DNA of 39,901 nucleotides, from the NCBI GenBank assembly GCA_024275915.1, contig JAJRYG010000104.1:1-39901 (forward strand), read 5' to 3'. The DNA comes from Gammaproteobacteria bacterium. Its GTDB lineage: Bacteria; Pseudomonadota; Gammaproteobacteria; UBA6429; Thiohalophilaceae. The notes beneath the pieces were generated by a model. That model searched no databases. It saw only the letters and a list, made by a program, of their open reading frames with translations, and was not told the DNA's origin. A program made the translations under genes and the position numbers. The stretch's first letter is position 1; each line of letters opens with the position of its first letter. Positions 26,320 through 34,385 of this stretch are shown in pieces.

Positions 26320-27423
26320 ATGAAACCATTCCAGCTTGGCCACAGCACCGAACCCGACTGGCATGGCGCCATTGATGATTGCCTGGCCCAGACCGGTCCG
26401 GCCGATGGCGCCAATCTCGGCGTCCTCTATGTCACCGATCCCCATGCCGCCGAACTTGGCAGTGTGCTGCGTGAACTGAAAAAACAGACCGGTATCGAAC
26501 ACTGGATCGGCAGTACCGCCAGTGCCGTGCTGTGCACCCGCCACGAATACTACGACCAGGCCGCCATGGTGATCCTGCTGTGCGAATTTGCCGCCGACAG
26601 TTTCAGCATTTTCAACAATGCCGAACACAGCCACCACAAACGGGATGTCGATCCCATGGCCGGCCTGCGTTTCGCCGTGGTTCACGCCGATCCGCGCAAC
26701 AGCCAGCTGACCGAACTCATCGAACAACTGCCCGAACAGCTGGGCAACGGTTACCTAGTTGGCGGCCTGACCTCGGCGGAACAATACTTCTACCAGATCG
26801 CCGACGAGATCGTCGAAGGCCAGATCTCCGGTGTGGTATTCGAGGACAACGTGCCCGTGCTCACCGGCCTGAGCCAGGGTTGCAGCCCCATCGGCCCCAC
26901 CCACACCCTTACCGAATGTGATCACCACATGGCCATGACCATCGATGGCCGCCCGGCGCTGGAAGTCTTCAAGGAGGACATCGGCGAAATCCTCGCCAAG
27001 GACATCGACCGTGCCGCCGGTTACATCTTTGCCGGCTTCCCGGTCACCGGCAGTGATACCGGTGACTACCTGGTGCGCAACATCATCGGCATCGATCCGG
27101 AAAACCAGTTGCTGGCCATCGGTGATCACATGAAGGAAAACAGCCCCATCATGTTCTGCCGCCGTGACGGCAAGACCGCCGTCGAAGACATGACGGCCAT
27201 GCTGGAAAAACTGAAAAACCGGCTCGGCGATGCCCGGCCCCGTGGCGGCATCTACATCTCCTGCCTGGGCCGGGGTCGCAACCTGTTTGGCGACAACAAC
27301 GAGGAAATGGCTATGATCGCCGAGGTGTTCGGCGACCTGCCCATCGCCGGCTTCTATGCCAATGGCGAAATCGCCGGCAACCGGCTGTATGGCTACACAG
27401 GCGTACTGACCCTGTTCCTGTAA
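26320..27423 (+). CDS. FIST-domain sensory protein
   Basis: This 367-residue soluble protein has the two halves of FIST proteins. The N-terminal FIST domain covers residues 1 to about 200 (ANLGVLYVTDPHAAELGSVL, then WIGSTASAVLC, then YLVGGLTSAEQYFYQIADEI). The FIST_C domain follows from about 205 (MTIDGRPALEVFKEDIG, then SPIMFCRRDGKTAVEDM, then LPIAGFYANGEIAGNRLYGY). FIST domains are proposed small-ligand sensors, perhaps for amino acids, often fused to or placed near signalling proteins. No signalling output domain is attached here. It stands alone after the phosphoribulokinase terminator, so a direct link with carbon fixation is not implied. Confidence 0.88.
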   Translation: MKPFQLGHSTEPDWHGAIDDCLAQTGPADGANLGVLYVTDPHAAELGSVLRELKKQTGIEHWIGSTASAVLCTRHEYYDQAAMVILLCEFAADSFSIFNNAEHSHHKRDVDPMAGLRFAVVHADPRNSQLTELIEQLPEQLGNGYLVGGLTSAEQYFYQIADEIVEGQISGVVFEDNVPVLTGLSQGCSPIGPTHTLTECDHHMAMTIDGRPALEVFKEDIGEILAKDIDRAAGYIFAGFPVTGSDTGDYLVRNIIGIDPENQLLAIGDHMKENSPIMFCRRDGKTAVEDMTAMLEKLKNRLGDARPRGGIYISCLGRGRNLFGDNNEEMAMIAEVFGDLPIAGFYANGEIAGNRLYGYTGVLTLFL

Positions 27424-27609
27424 CCCGGCCGCATTGCAAGCCGGCAAACAGGACATTGAACCCCGCCCGTCTCCCTGCGCCGACGCCAGAAAGAGAACCC
27501 GGCAGGAAACACGCGCCGAGAAGACCGGAGCCTGCCCCGAACCTGATTCGTGAATGAGGCAATAACACCTTGATTTCCCTCATCCAGCTCAACAAGCCAG
27601 GAGCCAACC

Positions 27610-28650
27610 ATGGAATACCGCAAACTCGGCAACACCGACATCGACGTCAGCGTCATCTGCCTCGGCACCATGACTTGGGGTGAGCAGAACACCCAGGCCG
27701 AAGCCTTCGCCCAGATGGACTACGCTCTGGATCAGGGCGTCAACTTCTTCGACACTGCCGAGCTGTACTCCATTCCGCCAAAGGCAAAGACCTATGGCGC
27801 CACCGAAACCATCATTGGCCAGTGGCTGAAAAAGACTGGCAAACGCGAGCAGCTCATCCTTGCCAGCAAGATCGCCGGCCCCGGCGTCGGCTGGGTGGAT
27901 CACATTCGCGGCGGCAAGACCGTGTTCGACCACAACAACATCAGCGAAGCCCTCGACAACAGCCTCCAGCGCCTGGGCACCGACTACCTTGATCTCTACC
28001 AGCTGCACTGGCCCGAACGCCAGACCAACTTCTTCGGCCAGCTCGGCTACACCCCCAGCGACGATCACTTCACCCCCATCCGGGAAACCCTCGAAGCCCT
28101 GGCGCAACAGGTCAGGGCCGGCAAGATCCGCCACATCGGCCTGTCCAATGAAACCCCCTGGGGCACCATGGAATTCCTCAGACTGGCCAAACAGCACAAC
28201 CTGCCACGCATCGTCAGCGTGCAAAACCCCTACAGCCTGCTCAACCGCAGCTACGAAGTCGGCATGGCCGAAGTCTCCTGGCGTGAACATGCCGGATTGC
28301 TCGCCTATTCACCGCTGGGCTTTGGTGTCCTCTCCGGCAAATACCTCGGCGGAAACAAACCTGCCGGCGCCCGCATCACCCTCTACCCCGACTACACCCG
28401 CTACACCGGCCCCGGCGCCCAACAAGCCACGGAAAAATACGTCGCCCTTGCCCGCCAGCACGGCCTGGATCCGGCACAGATGGCGCTGGCCTATGTGAAC
28501 AGTCGGCAATTCCTCACCAGCACCATCATCGGCGCCACCACCATGGCGCAGCTCCAAGCCAACATCGCCAGCATCGACCTCGACCTCAGCGACGAAGTCC
28601 TCGAAGGCATCGAGGCAATCCATGAGGCACATCCAAATCCGAGTCCGTGA
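27610..28650 (+). CDS. tas: Tas-type aldo/keto reductase
   Basis: This 346-residue NADP(H)-dependent oxidoreductase resembles E. coli Tas along its whole length (LGNTDIDVSVICLGTMTWGE at the start, ATTMAQLQANIASIDLDLSD near the end, C-terminal PNPSP). The aldo/keto tetrad is visible as Asp and Tyr in FFDTAELY, Lys in ILASKIAG and His in YQLHWPERQTNFFGQLGY. Cofactor-site segments are IGLSNETPWG and VQNPYSLLNRS. Tas has no firmly known physiological substrate. The stop codon is followed with no gap by a DUF559 relic in the same frame. The gene itself looks complete. Confidence 0.9.
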   Translation: MEYRKLGNTDIDVSVICLGTMTWGEQNTQAEAFAQMDYALDQGVNFFDTAELYSIPPKAKTYGATETIIGQWLKKTGKREQLILASKIAGPGVGWVDHIRGGKTVFDHNNISEALDNSLQRLGTDYLDLYQLHWPERQTNFFGQLGYTPSDDHFTPIRETLEALAQQVRAGKIRHIGLSNETPWGTMEFLRLAKQHNLPRIVSVQNPYSLLNRSYEVGMAEVSWREHAGLLAYSPLGFGVLSGKYLGGNKPAGARITLYPDYTRYTGPGAQQATEKYVALARQHGLDPAQMALAYVNSRQFLTSTIIGATTMAQLQANIASIDLDLSDEVLEGIEAIHEAHPNPSP

Positions 28651-28887
28651 GGATTGATTATCGAAGCCGATGGCGGACAACAGGCTGAACAAATCGCCCA
28701 GAGTGCCAGACGAACAACCCGGTTGGAAGCAATGGGGTATCCGCTTGTGCGTTTCTGGAATCACGAAATACCAGGCGAACGTCACAGTGTGCTTGAACAA
28801 ATACCGTCTGCCCTGATTGCCCCCTCACCCCAGCCCTCTCCGGAGGGAGAGGGAGTTGGCACCGTGGCCACCCACAAATTCTTCTGA
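28651..28887 (+). pseudogene. C-terminal relic of a DUF559 nuclease-like gene
   Basis: Immediately after the tas stop, in the same frame, the sequence reads LIIEADGGQQAEQ, then EAMGYPLVRFWNHEI, then SVLEQIPSALIAPSPQPSPE. This is the C-terminal half of a DUF559 protein, a PD-(D/E)xK/Vsr-like fold. The N-terminal strands and a proper start are missing, so it is a fragment. The tail runs into the GC-rich repeat at 28804-28901, as DUF559 genes often do. A second relic lies at 32884-33079. No activity is expected. Confidence 0.75.
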
Positions 28888-28901
28888 AGAGCCAAATTTT
28901 T
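28804..28901. repeat. GC-rich palindromic repeat, family B, copy 1
   Basis: About 95 bases: TCTGCCCTGATTGCCCCCTC, then a palindrome CCCTCTCCGGAGGGAGAGGG, then GTTGGCACCGTGGCCACCCA, ending CTTCTGAAGAGCCAAATTTT. It matches copies at 29071-29166 and 33011-33104 almost throughout. Confidence 0.85.
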
Positions 28902-28925
28902 GCATGCAGGGGCTTTGGGGACAGT

Positions 28926-29013
28926 ATTTTCAGGGTCGAGCGCAGATTTTTCCAACCGCAGCATGGCCCACCGAAGTGTAAGGATTGGAAAAAACGAGCA
29001 CGGCGCTGAAAAT
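28926..29013. repeat. Imperfect inverted repeat between two family B copies
   Basis: The left arm TATTTTCAGGGTCGAGCGCA...TTTTTCCAA (28926-28955) and the right arm TTGGAAAAAACGAGCACGGC...GCTGAAAAT (28985-29013) pair imperfectly over about 29 bases around a 29-base centre. It is probably a small structured or mobile element. The segment 28888-29254 holds this, family B copy 2 and a promoter, with no gene. Confidence 0.5.
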
Positions 29014-29070
29014 GCTGGCATGGAAGGCGCTTCGCTATCCTGCTGCGAAAATTCATGCAACGATTGGGTA

Positions 29071-29166
29071 CAGTCTGCCCTGATTGCCCCCTCACCCCTG
29101 CCCTCTTCCGGAGGGAGAGGGAGTTGGCACGGTGGCCACCCATAAACTCTTATGAAGAGCCAAAAC
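29071..29166. repeat. GC-rich palindromic repeat, family B, copy 2
   Basis: CAGTCTGCCCTGATTGCCCC up to ATGAAGAGCCAAAA. It matches copy 1, including the CGGAGGGAGAGGG palindrome arm and GTGGCCACCCA, but has no DUF559 sequence in front. Instead GCGAAAATTCATGCAACG precedes it. Confidence 0.85.
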
Positions 29167-29182
29167 CATTTATGGCACACTA

Positions 29183-29212
29183 TTGACCCCAATGATGGGT
29201 CACCGGTATTAA
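29183..29212 (+). promoter_or_regulatory. Probable promoter of the NHL lipoprotein gene
   Basis: TTGACC (29183-29188) and TATTAA (29207-29212) are separated by 18 bases, close to the sigma-70 consensus, and lie 43 bases upstream of the start codon. Because it comes right after the repeat, the gene seems to have its own promoter. Confidence 0.55.
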
Positions 29213-29254
29213 TCTGTTAAAATACAGCAGTCGTGGTGCTATCCTATTGAAACC

Positions 29255-30379
29255 ATGAATACAGTAAAATTATTCAGTTTTCTCCTTTGCCTTTCTCTTC
29301 TTGCGGGATGTGCAACTCCCGAAAAACCCGTGGAACCAGTGCGTGCCATTTTCTGGCCTTCGTTGCCGGATCTGCCCCGTTTTGAATACGAATTTACCCT
29401 GCGTACCGACCTGAGCATTGCCGACAGGTCAAAAATGGACAGCTTCAAGGCCATGGCAACCGGGGTAACTGAAAAGCCAAGGGTAAGGATGATCAAACCT
29501 CTTGATATCGCCGCTTTCGAGGGACGTATCATCGTCAGTGACAGCGTCATGCGCCTGGTGTATCTCTTCGATGTCCCGCACCGCCTTACCGTTGCTTTTG
29601 GGCTCAGTGGTGACGGCCAATTGAAACAACCTCTGGGTGTTGCGGTTGATGGTGATGTGAATTTCTACGTTACCGATGCGGGAAGACACAGTATCGCCAT
29701 CTACGACTCGGGGGGACACTTCAAACGTCGCATTGCCAAACCTGGAGAACTCATCAAACCAACCGATGTTGCAGTGAGTCCGGATGGAAAACGAATCTAC
29801 GTGGTGGATGCTGGTGGTATAAATAGCCGGCAACATCGTGTCGTAGTCTACAACGCAGAAGGTGAACTTCTGTTTACCATAGGAGAGCGTGGAACCGCAC
29901 CCGGAAAATTCAATTTGCCAACCCATGCTGCAGTTGCTCCGGATGGTACGCTCTATGTCCTTGATACAGGCAACTTTCGTGTCCAGGCCTTTACTGCAGA
30001 TGGAGAATACATCACCAGCTGGGGAAAACTGGGTAGTGGTATCGGGCATTTCTCCAGACCACGCGGTATTGCGGTAGACAAGGATGGTAATGTTTATGTT
30101 TCTGATGCGAACTTTGGCAATGTGCAGATCTTCAATCCGCAAGGGCAGTTATTGATGGCGCTTGGCCGGGGGGGCACGGTGGACAAGATGGGCGTGTATT
30201 CGCTTATTGCCGGTGTTGCGGTTGACGAAACAGGCCGCATTTACGTGGTCGACCAGAGCTTTCAGAAGGTTGAAGTAATCAAACGTTTGACCGTAAAAGA
30301 GGGCGAAGCCATCATGCGGGAGTATGGCATCGAACCCGGGCATGAAGAGGCTGACGTGCCTGCCGACAGCAACAACTGA
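29255..30379 (+). CDS. NHL-repeat beta-propeller lipoprotein
   Basis: A lipoprotein signal with lipobox LLAGC (Cys19) opens this 374-residue protein, so it is anchored on the periplasmic or outer face of a membrane. From about residue 90 there are repeated NHL-type blades: PLGVAVDGDVNFYVTDAGRH, PTDVAVSPDGKRIYVVDAGG, PTHAAVAPDGTLYVLDTGNF, PRGIAVDKDGNVYVSDANFG and IAGVAVDETGRIYVVDQSFQ. Together they should form a six-bladed propeller. Such propellers bind partners or scaffold complexes; no catalytic residue can be named. It converges with a five-haem cytochrome gene, and NHL proteins often accompany multihaem cytochromes in electron-transfer loci. A shared role is inference from that. Confidence 0.88.
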   Translation: MNTVKLFSFLLCLSLLAGCATPEKPVEPVRAIFWPSLPDLPRFEYEFTLRTDLSIADRSKMDSFKAMATGVTEKPRVRMIKPLDIAAFEGRIIVSDSVMRLVYLFDVPHRLTVAFGLSGDGQLKQPLGVAVDGDVNFYVTDAGRHSIAIYDSGGHFKRRIAKPGELIKPTDVAVSPDGKRIYVVDAGGINSRQHRVVVYNAEGELLFTIGERGTAPGKFNLPTHAAVAPDGTLYVLDTGNFRVQAFTADGEYITSWGKLGSGIGHFSRPRGIAVDKDGNVYVSDANFGNVQIFNPQGQLLMALGRGGTVDKMGVYSLIAGVAVDETGRIYVVDQSFQKVEVIKRLTVKEGEAIMREYGIEPGHEEADVPADSNN

Positions 30380-30483
30380 TGTCTGCCGGGTGATTCAGGG
30401 GGCAGGCCTCTGCGGGGGGATGGTCTCGGTCGCAGGCTGAATTCCCTTTAGCCTTAGACCACAGCCGCATTTGTCTGCGGGTG

Positions 30484-31353
30484 TTACTTGTTATGACAGG
30501 TCAGGCAGAGTTCAGTCTGATCATTGACCCGCAGGAATGATTCGGTAAAGGCACCGCCACTGGTACCCACAATGGGTGTCCCGTGAGGGTTGTGGCAAGA
30601 AGCACATTCCACTTCAAAGCCTTCGCCCGAATCGTAGAAACGCAGTTCATTGTTGTCGGCACGACCATTACCATTTCTGTCGTAGAAACTGATCCCAAGG
30701 CCAACCCCATTGGGTGCATTGAAATCATATTTGGTCGTATCAGGTAACGCTACGCCGACAGGGTGATCATCGGTCAGATCCTTGCCGATGAGAAATACGG
30801 TGAAATCAGGTGCAAAAATATTGTCTGCAGAGTGGCAGAGAATACATTCGCCGAGGTTGGCGTGCAAGGTAGGTGAATTGTCCGGCCAGGTATCGAGAAA
30901 TGCGTCATTCTGTGCGGTTTCCTGTGACTTGTTGTAGGAATCCAGCCCGGGACGATTGGGCATGTTGATCACGGAGTCAATGGCGACCGTTCCATCGTGG
31001 CAGGACAGACAGACCAGCGAGTTTACACCGGGTGCGGTCGGTGTCTGACCCGAAGTGAGTGGTTTGTTGTAAAGGGTATAGGTTGTCGATCGGTTGGTTC
31101 GATTCCAGAGTGGAGCACCAATGGTGGTGTTGGCCCCGTGCGGAGTGTGACAGTAAACACAAACCTCGCCATAATCATTGCGGGCATTGTCCATGTTGAC
31201 CGACGCCCCACCCAGATAGCTCATGGTCATGTTGTGTCGTGTGTTGACAATACTGTCAATATTGGGAGCGGCAACGGCAATGTTTGATCCCGTGAGGAGC
31301 AAGATTACTGTCGAGAGATAATATCCGTAACGCGTCATACAACTGTAATTCAT
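30484..31353 (-). CDS. Five-haem periplasmic cytochrome c
   Basis: This 289-residue protein has an N-terminal signal peptide (YYLSTVILLLTGSNIAVAA) and five CXXCH haem-attachment motifs: CVYCH, CLSCH, CILCH, CASCH and CLTCH. Two are followed by the TPHG or NPHG signature (CHTPHG, CHNPHG) of the doubled-CXXCH multihaem family. It should be exported and carry electrons in the periplasm or on the cell surface. The redox partner is unknown. Two starts are possible: ATG 31353, with GAGGAA directly in front, and an internal MTRYGYY that gives a more standard signal peptide. It ends 105 bases from the stop of the convergent NHL lipoprotein gene. Confidence 0.9.
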   Translation of the reverse strand: MNYSCMTRYGYYLSTVILLLTGSNIAVAAPNIDSIVNTRHNMTMSYLGGASVNMDNARNDYGEVCVYCHTPHGANTTIGAPLWNRTNRSTTYTLYNKPLTSGQTPTAPGVNSLVCLSCHDGTVAIDSVINMPNRPGLDSYNKSQETAQNDAFLDTWPDNSPTLHANLGECILCHSADNIFAPDFTVFLIGKDLTDDHPVGVALPDTTKYDFNAPNGVGLGISFYDRNGNGRADNNELRFYDSGEGFEVECASCHNPHGTPIVGTSGGAFTESFLRVNDQTELCLTCHNK

Positions 31354-32031
31354 TTCCTCAAACCCCAGACATACTCACAGTTTAATTTCTCAAGGTACTT
31401 CAAGTCTTTTATCTTCCACTTTTTTTAAGCATTATATATGCCATAAATATAAGTCGTTGTTTTTATAGAAGTACGCAACCAAGTTTTTCGAATTAATGAG
31501 AAATTTATCAACAACACCCTCTCACTATCGAGAATTTCTTTTTTTCTTCATGAACGGATTAGCCTGTTCGCCAGCATCTGAAATCAGCACAAGGACATGC
31601 CGCACAGGCGCAATGGCAGGACAATCATCGCCATGTATCCATCCTCCCGGTTCCTGGCTTCGAGGAAATGGTGTAGCAAAACACTCGACAAATTCCATCG
31701 GCCAGCGGATAGAACTATTATAGCCTCTCATCATCAAGGTCACTACTCTGGAAAGGCCGGCAAAAGTGAATTAACGCCCCCGTACATCATTAATTAGTAT
31801 TAAAAACGCCATATAACAGTTGCACATTGACTCACTCAGCGGCCAAATCTGTTTTTTTGGCCCCGTTCTCTGTCCGCGTGATCGCATCTCGCAAATGGTA
31901 CTTGCCTCACAGCAGCGACATCACAGCCCCTCTCCGCACCGTCTTCACAAGCAAACCCGGGCTGTCTGACAGGCTTGCAGGCACCGGCCAGTTTCGACTA
32001 CCTGCTCATCAGTTACAATGGGATCCACGAC
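31354..32031. other. Gene-free, AT-rich intergenic stretch
   Basis: These 678 bases are clearly AT-richer than the neighbours, mainly at 31380-31560. Short frames exist on both strands around 31496-31797, but none has a ribosome site, a signal peptide or a recognisable domain. It probably holds the promoters of the divergent cytochrome and MerB-like genes. Confidence 0.45.
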
Positions 32032-32751
32032 ATGAACATCAAACTCGAAAAGGCCCTGAGCCGCCTGGAACACATTCTGCCGCTGAAGAAAAGGCAGGGT
32101 GAATGTTGTGACGAGATTCACATTCTTCATCAACAGATCCTCCATTCGTTCGTAGCCAGTGGACACATTCTGTCCCGTGATGAAATGGCTTCCTGTGTTG
32201 ATGACCTCGAAGCAGCAATACAGGTGTTGCAAAGCAGGGACCTGGTCATTTTTTCTGCCGCTGGAGAACCCCTTGGCGCCTACCCCTTTACCATGGAACC
32301 CCGTCCGCACAAGATTCTGATCAATGGCCATCAGATCCATGCCATGTGTGCACTTGACAGCCTGGCAGCAAGCCCCATGTTTGGCCTGAAAGCGCGTATC
32401 GACTCACAGTGCCGTGTGACTGGTGACACCATCTGCATACAGCAATCCGATCAGCGAATCGAAAACCGGGAGGAAGCTGACGACATCCATGTCGGTATTG
32501 ACTGGGGATCGGCCAGGCATGACGATCACTGTGCAAACAACCTGTGCATGGACATGATCTTCCTGCGCAACCACGCCATTTGCCGACAATGGCTCATCGA
32601 GAGACCACAGAACAGGGAAGTCTTCACTCTTCGGGAAGCGATTGAATTTGCCAGTCGTTTTTTTGTACCACTGGTAAAGACCACGGATTTACCTTCCCGA
32701 TCGTCTTCCGCTACAGTGGGGATTAATTGCATTCACCTGCCGGGACGCTGA
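32032..32751 (+). CDS. MerB-like (alkylmercury lyase family) protein
   Basis: From ATG 32032 this is 239 residues. The N-terminal half is helical, with a winged-helix-like segment (ILHSFVASGHILSRDEMASC, then VDDLEAAIQVLQSRDLVI). The C-terminal half matches the MerB core. HQIHAMCALDSL aligns with the MerB segment carrying catalytic Cys96 and Asp99, giving Cys106 and Asp109 here. ARIDSQCRVTGDTICI follows, and HCANNLCMDMIFL supplies the counterpart of Cys159 (Cys172). MerB cleaves carbon-mercury bonds, and the three catalytic residues are retained. No merR, merA or merT lies nearby, so a role in mercury resistance is unproven. Relatives outside mer operons may handle other substrates. An upstream TTG (31975) is possible, but the ATG is preferred. 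Confidence 0.75.
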   Translation: MNIKLEKALSRLEHILPLKKRQGECCDEIHILHQQILHSFVASGHILSRDEMASCVDDLEAAIQVLQSRDLVIFSAAGEPLGAYPFTMEPRPHKILINGHQIHAMCALDSLAASPMFGLKARIDSQCRVTGDTICIQQSDQRIENREEADDIHVGIDWGSARHDDHCANNLCMDMIFLRNHAICRQWLIERPQNREVFTLREAIEFASRFFVPLVKTTDLPSRSSSATVGINCIHLPGR

Positions 32752-32883
32752 CCGTTTCCTTGTTGCAGGAGACTAAATAGCTGTTCCAAATGCCAGGTCA
32801 CTTTATGGCAAGTGATTGTTCATAAGCACCGCCCCAAGCGCAGAAGAATTTGGCATGACCACGCCATAAATACATCCATGTAA

Positions 32884-33079
32884 GCTCGACAGCCAATGGG
32901 CTTCATGTTTCGACGCCAGGGGCGTCATTGAGCCATGTATTGTTGATTTTGTTTGCACGGATGCCAAATTGATTATCGAAAGCGATGGCGGACAATAGGC
33001 TGAACAAATACAGTCTGCCCTGATTGCCCCCCCAGCCCTCACCCGGAGGGAGAGGGCGTTGGCACGTTGGCCACCCACA
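32884..33079 (+). pseudogene. Second DUF559 relic, frameshifted and internally deleted
   Basis: One frame gives ARQPMGFMFRRQ, the usual start of the DUF559 core (typically GFKFRRQ). The next frame continues CIVDFVCTDAKLIIESDGGQ, then a TAG stop and AEQIQSALIA. So there is a frameshift, a stop, and loss of the segment between AEQ and IPSALIA that relic 1 retains. It joins family B copy 3 at the same point as relic 1. The gap 32752-33211 otherwise contains no gene. Confidence 0.7.
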
Positions 33080-33104
33080 AATTCTTCTGAAGAGCCAGAT
33101 TTTT
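33011..33104. repeat. GC-rich palindromic repeat, family B, copy 3
   Basis: CAGTCTGCCCTGATTGCCCC, CCGGAGGGAGAGGGCGTTGG, then GTTGGCCACCCACAAATTCT and GAAGAGCCAGATTTTT. It matches copies 1 and 2 apart from a short deletion left of the palindrome. Confidence 0.85.
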
Positions 33105-33211
33105 AACAACGTATCAGTAAATTGGCTGAACATGAAACCAGTGGATTTTACCCCTAATGGTGTTTATCATTGTTCGATATTCCCCAGATGCCACCCGGTA
33201 GACTTCATCAC

Positions 33212-34309
33212 ATGTCAGCAAGCATGCTCTCATTCCGGCTTATCCTGCTCGGTACCACGCTGTCCATGCTTGGTGCCTGCGGCAAAGAGCCGGCTCCGGT
33301 TCCTCTTCCTGGCCCCAAACATGTTGCCGTACTGCAGCTGGCCAACCCCGAAAGAATGGAAGTGCGTACCTTCCCGGGCCATGTACGGGCAGCCGAACGT
33401 GTGGACCTTTCCTTCAATGTGCCGGGCAAGATCATCGAGCTCAATGCCGTGGAAGGCAAACAGGTAGAAAAAGGCGCCTTGCTGGCCCGTCTGGATGCAC
33501 GAAATTACGACAGCAGGCTGCGAGCCGCCCTGGCCGAGTTTGAAAATGCCAGGGTCAACTATCAGCGCGCCAAAAAACTGCTCGATAGCGGCTACATTAC
33601 CCGGGCTGAATATGATCAGCTCAAGGCAGCCCGTGACGTGGCAGCGGCCAAGGTCACCATCGCACGCAAGGCGGTCGCCGATACCGAGTTGCGGGCGCCC
33701 TTTACCGGTCTGGTGGCCCGGCGTGATGTGGAGAACTTTACCGCCGTCAAGGCCAAGAAACCGGTGCTCAGCCTGCAGGATGTGGATAATCTTGAAATTG
33801 TGGTGGATGTGCCCGAGCAGTTTGTCGTCAAGCGCAGGGACAGACGCCAGTTAAAACTGGTCGCCCGCTTTGACACCTTGCCAGATCAGGTATTTCCGCT
33901 GAGCATCAAGGAATATGCCACGGAGGCCGATGCAACAACCGGGACCTATCAATACGTTACCGCTCTCAAGCGTCCCAAGGGGGCCAGTATCCTGCCTGGC
34001 ATGACGGCCACGGTGGTCGCCCAGCGCACCGACTCTGCTCGTGCTGAAGCCAAGCGCTTTGTGCTCCCCATTCCTGCCGTGTTCGCCAGGGTCAAACCCG
34101 ATCCCCTGGTCTGGGTTGTGGAGGAGAATCACCGCGTCCACTCGCGCAAGGTAAAACCGGGGCGGCTGACTGGCGAGGGGCTCATCGAGATCCTGGCTGG
34201 ACTGAAGGCCGGGGAGCGTGTTGTGGTTGAAGCGGCCACCCAGCTGCGCGAAGGCATGGAGATCGTGCCCGTCACAAACCACCAGAACGATGCCGCCGAT
34301 GCCTCCTGA
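33212..34309 (+). CDS. RND efflux periplasmic adaptor, lipoprotein (first of two)
   Basis: Adaptors (membrane fusion proteins) link an RND pump to an outer-membrane channel. The chosen ATG gives MSASMLSFRLILLGTTLSML with lipobox MLGAC, so it is a lipid-anchored adaptor of 365 residues. Barrel-sandwich motifs are ERVDLSFNVPGKIIELNAVE and LARLDARNYDSRL. The hairpin covers FENARVNYQRAKKLLDSGYI, and RAPFTGLVARRDVENFTAVK returns to the lipoyl domain. A TTG at 33170 and ATG at 33188 are alternative starts, and no clear ribosome site separates them. It ends 76 bases before a second adaptor and begins an adaptor-adaptor-pump operon. No outer-membrane channel gene is in the window. Confidence 0.87.
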   Translation: MSASMLSFRLILLGTTLSMLGACGKEPAPVPLPGPKHVAVLQLANPERMEVRTFPGHVRAAERVDLSFNVPGKIIELNAVEGKQVEKGALLARLDARNYDSRLRAALAEFENARVNYQRAKKLLDSGYITRAEYDQLKAARDVAAAKVTIARKAVADTELRAPFTGLVARRDVENFTAVKAKKPVLSLQDVDNLEIVVDVPEQFVVKRRDRRQLKLVARFDTLPDQVFPLSIKEYATEADATTGTYQYVTALKRPKGASILPGMTATVVAQRTDSARAEAKRFVLPIPAVFARVKPDPLVWVVEENHRVHSRKVKPGRLTGEGLIEILAGLKAGERVVVEAATQLREGMEIVPVTNHQNDAADAS

Positions 34310-34385
34310 TCAGCTTGCAGTGCATGCCCGGAACACCGCCAGTGACATCAGCCGGGATATCCGGCCCATAAACGGACATTCCGCC

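Noticed and set aside
28654-28887. An intact small protein starting with TTG at 28654
   Set aside because: The sequence is the C-terminal part of a DUF559 protein without its N-terminal core and with a repeat-derived tail, so it is better described as a relic.
31496-31797. Short open frames on both strands in the AT-rich gap
   Set aside because: No ribosome site, signal peptide or family resemblance was seen on either strand.
28804-33104. CRISPR array or tandem repeat from the three family B copies
   Set aside because: The copies are about 95 bp, irregularly spaced over 4.3 kb and separated by genes, unlike CRISPR repeats.
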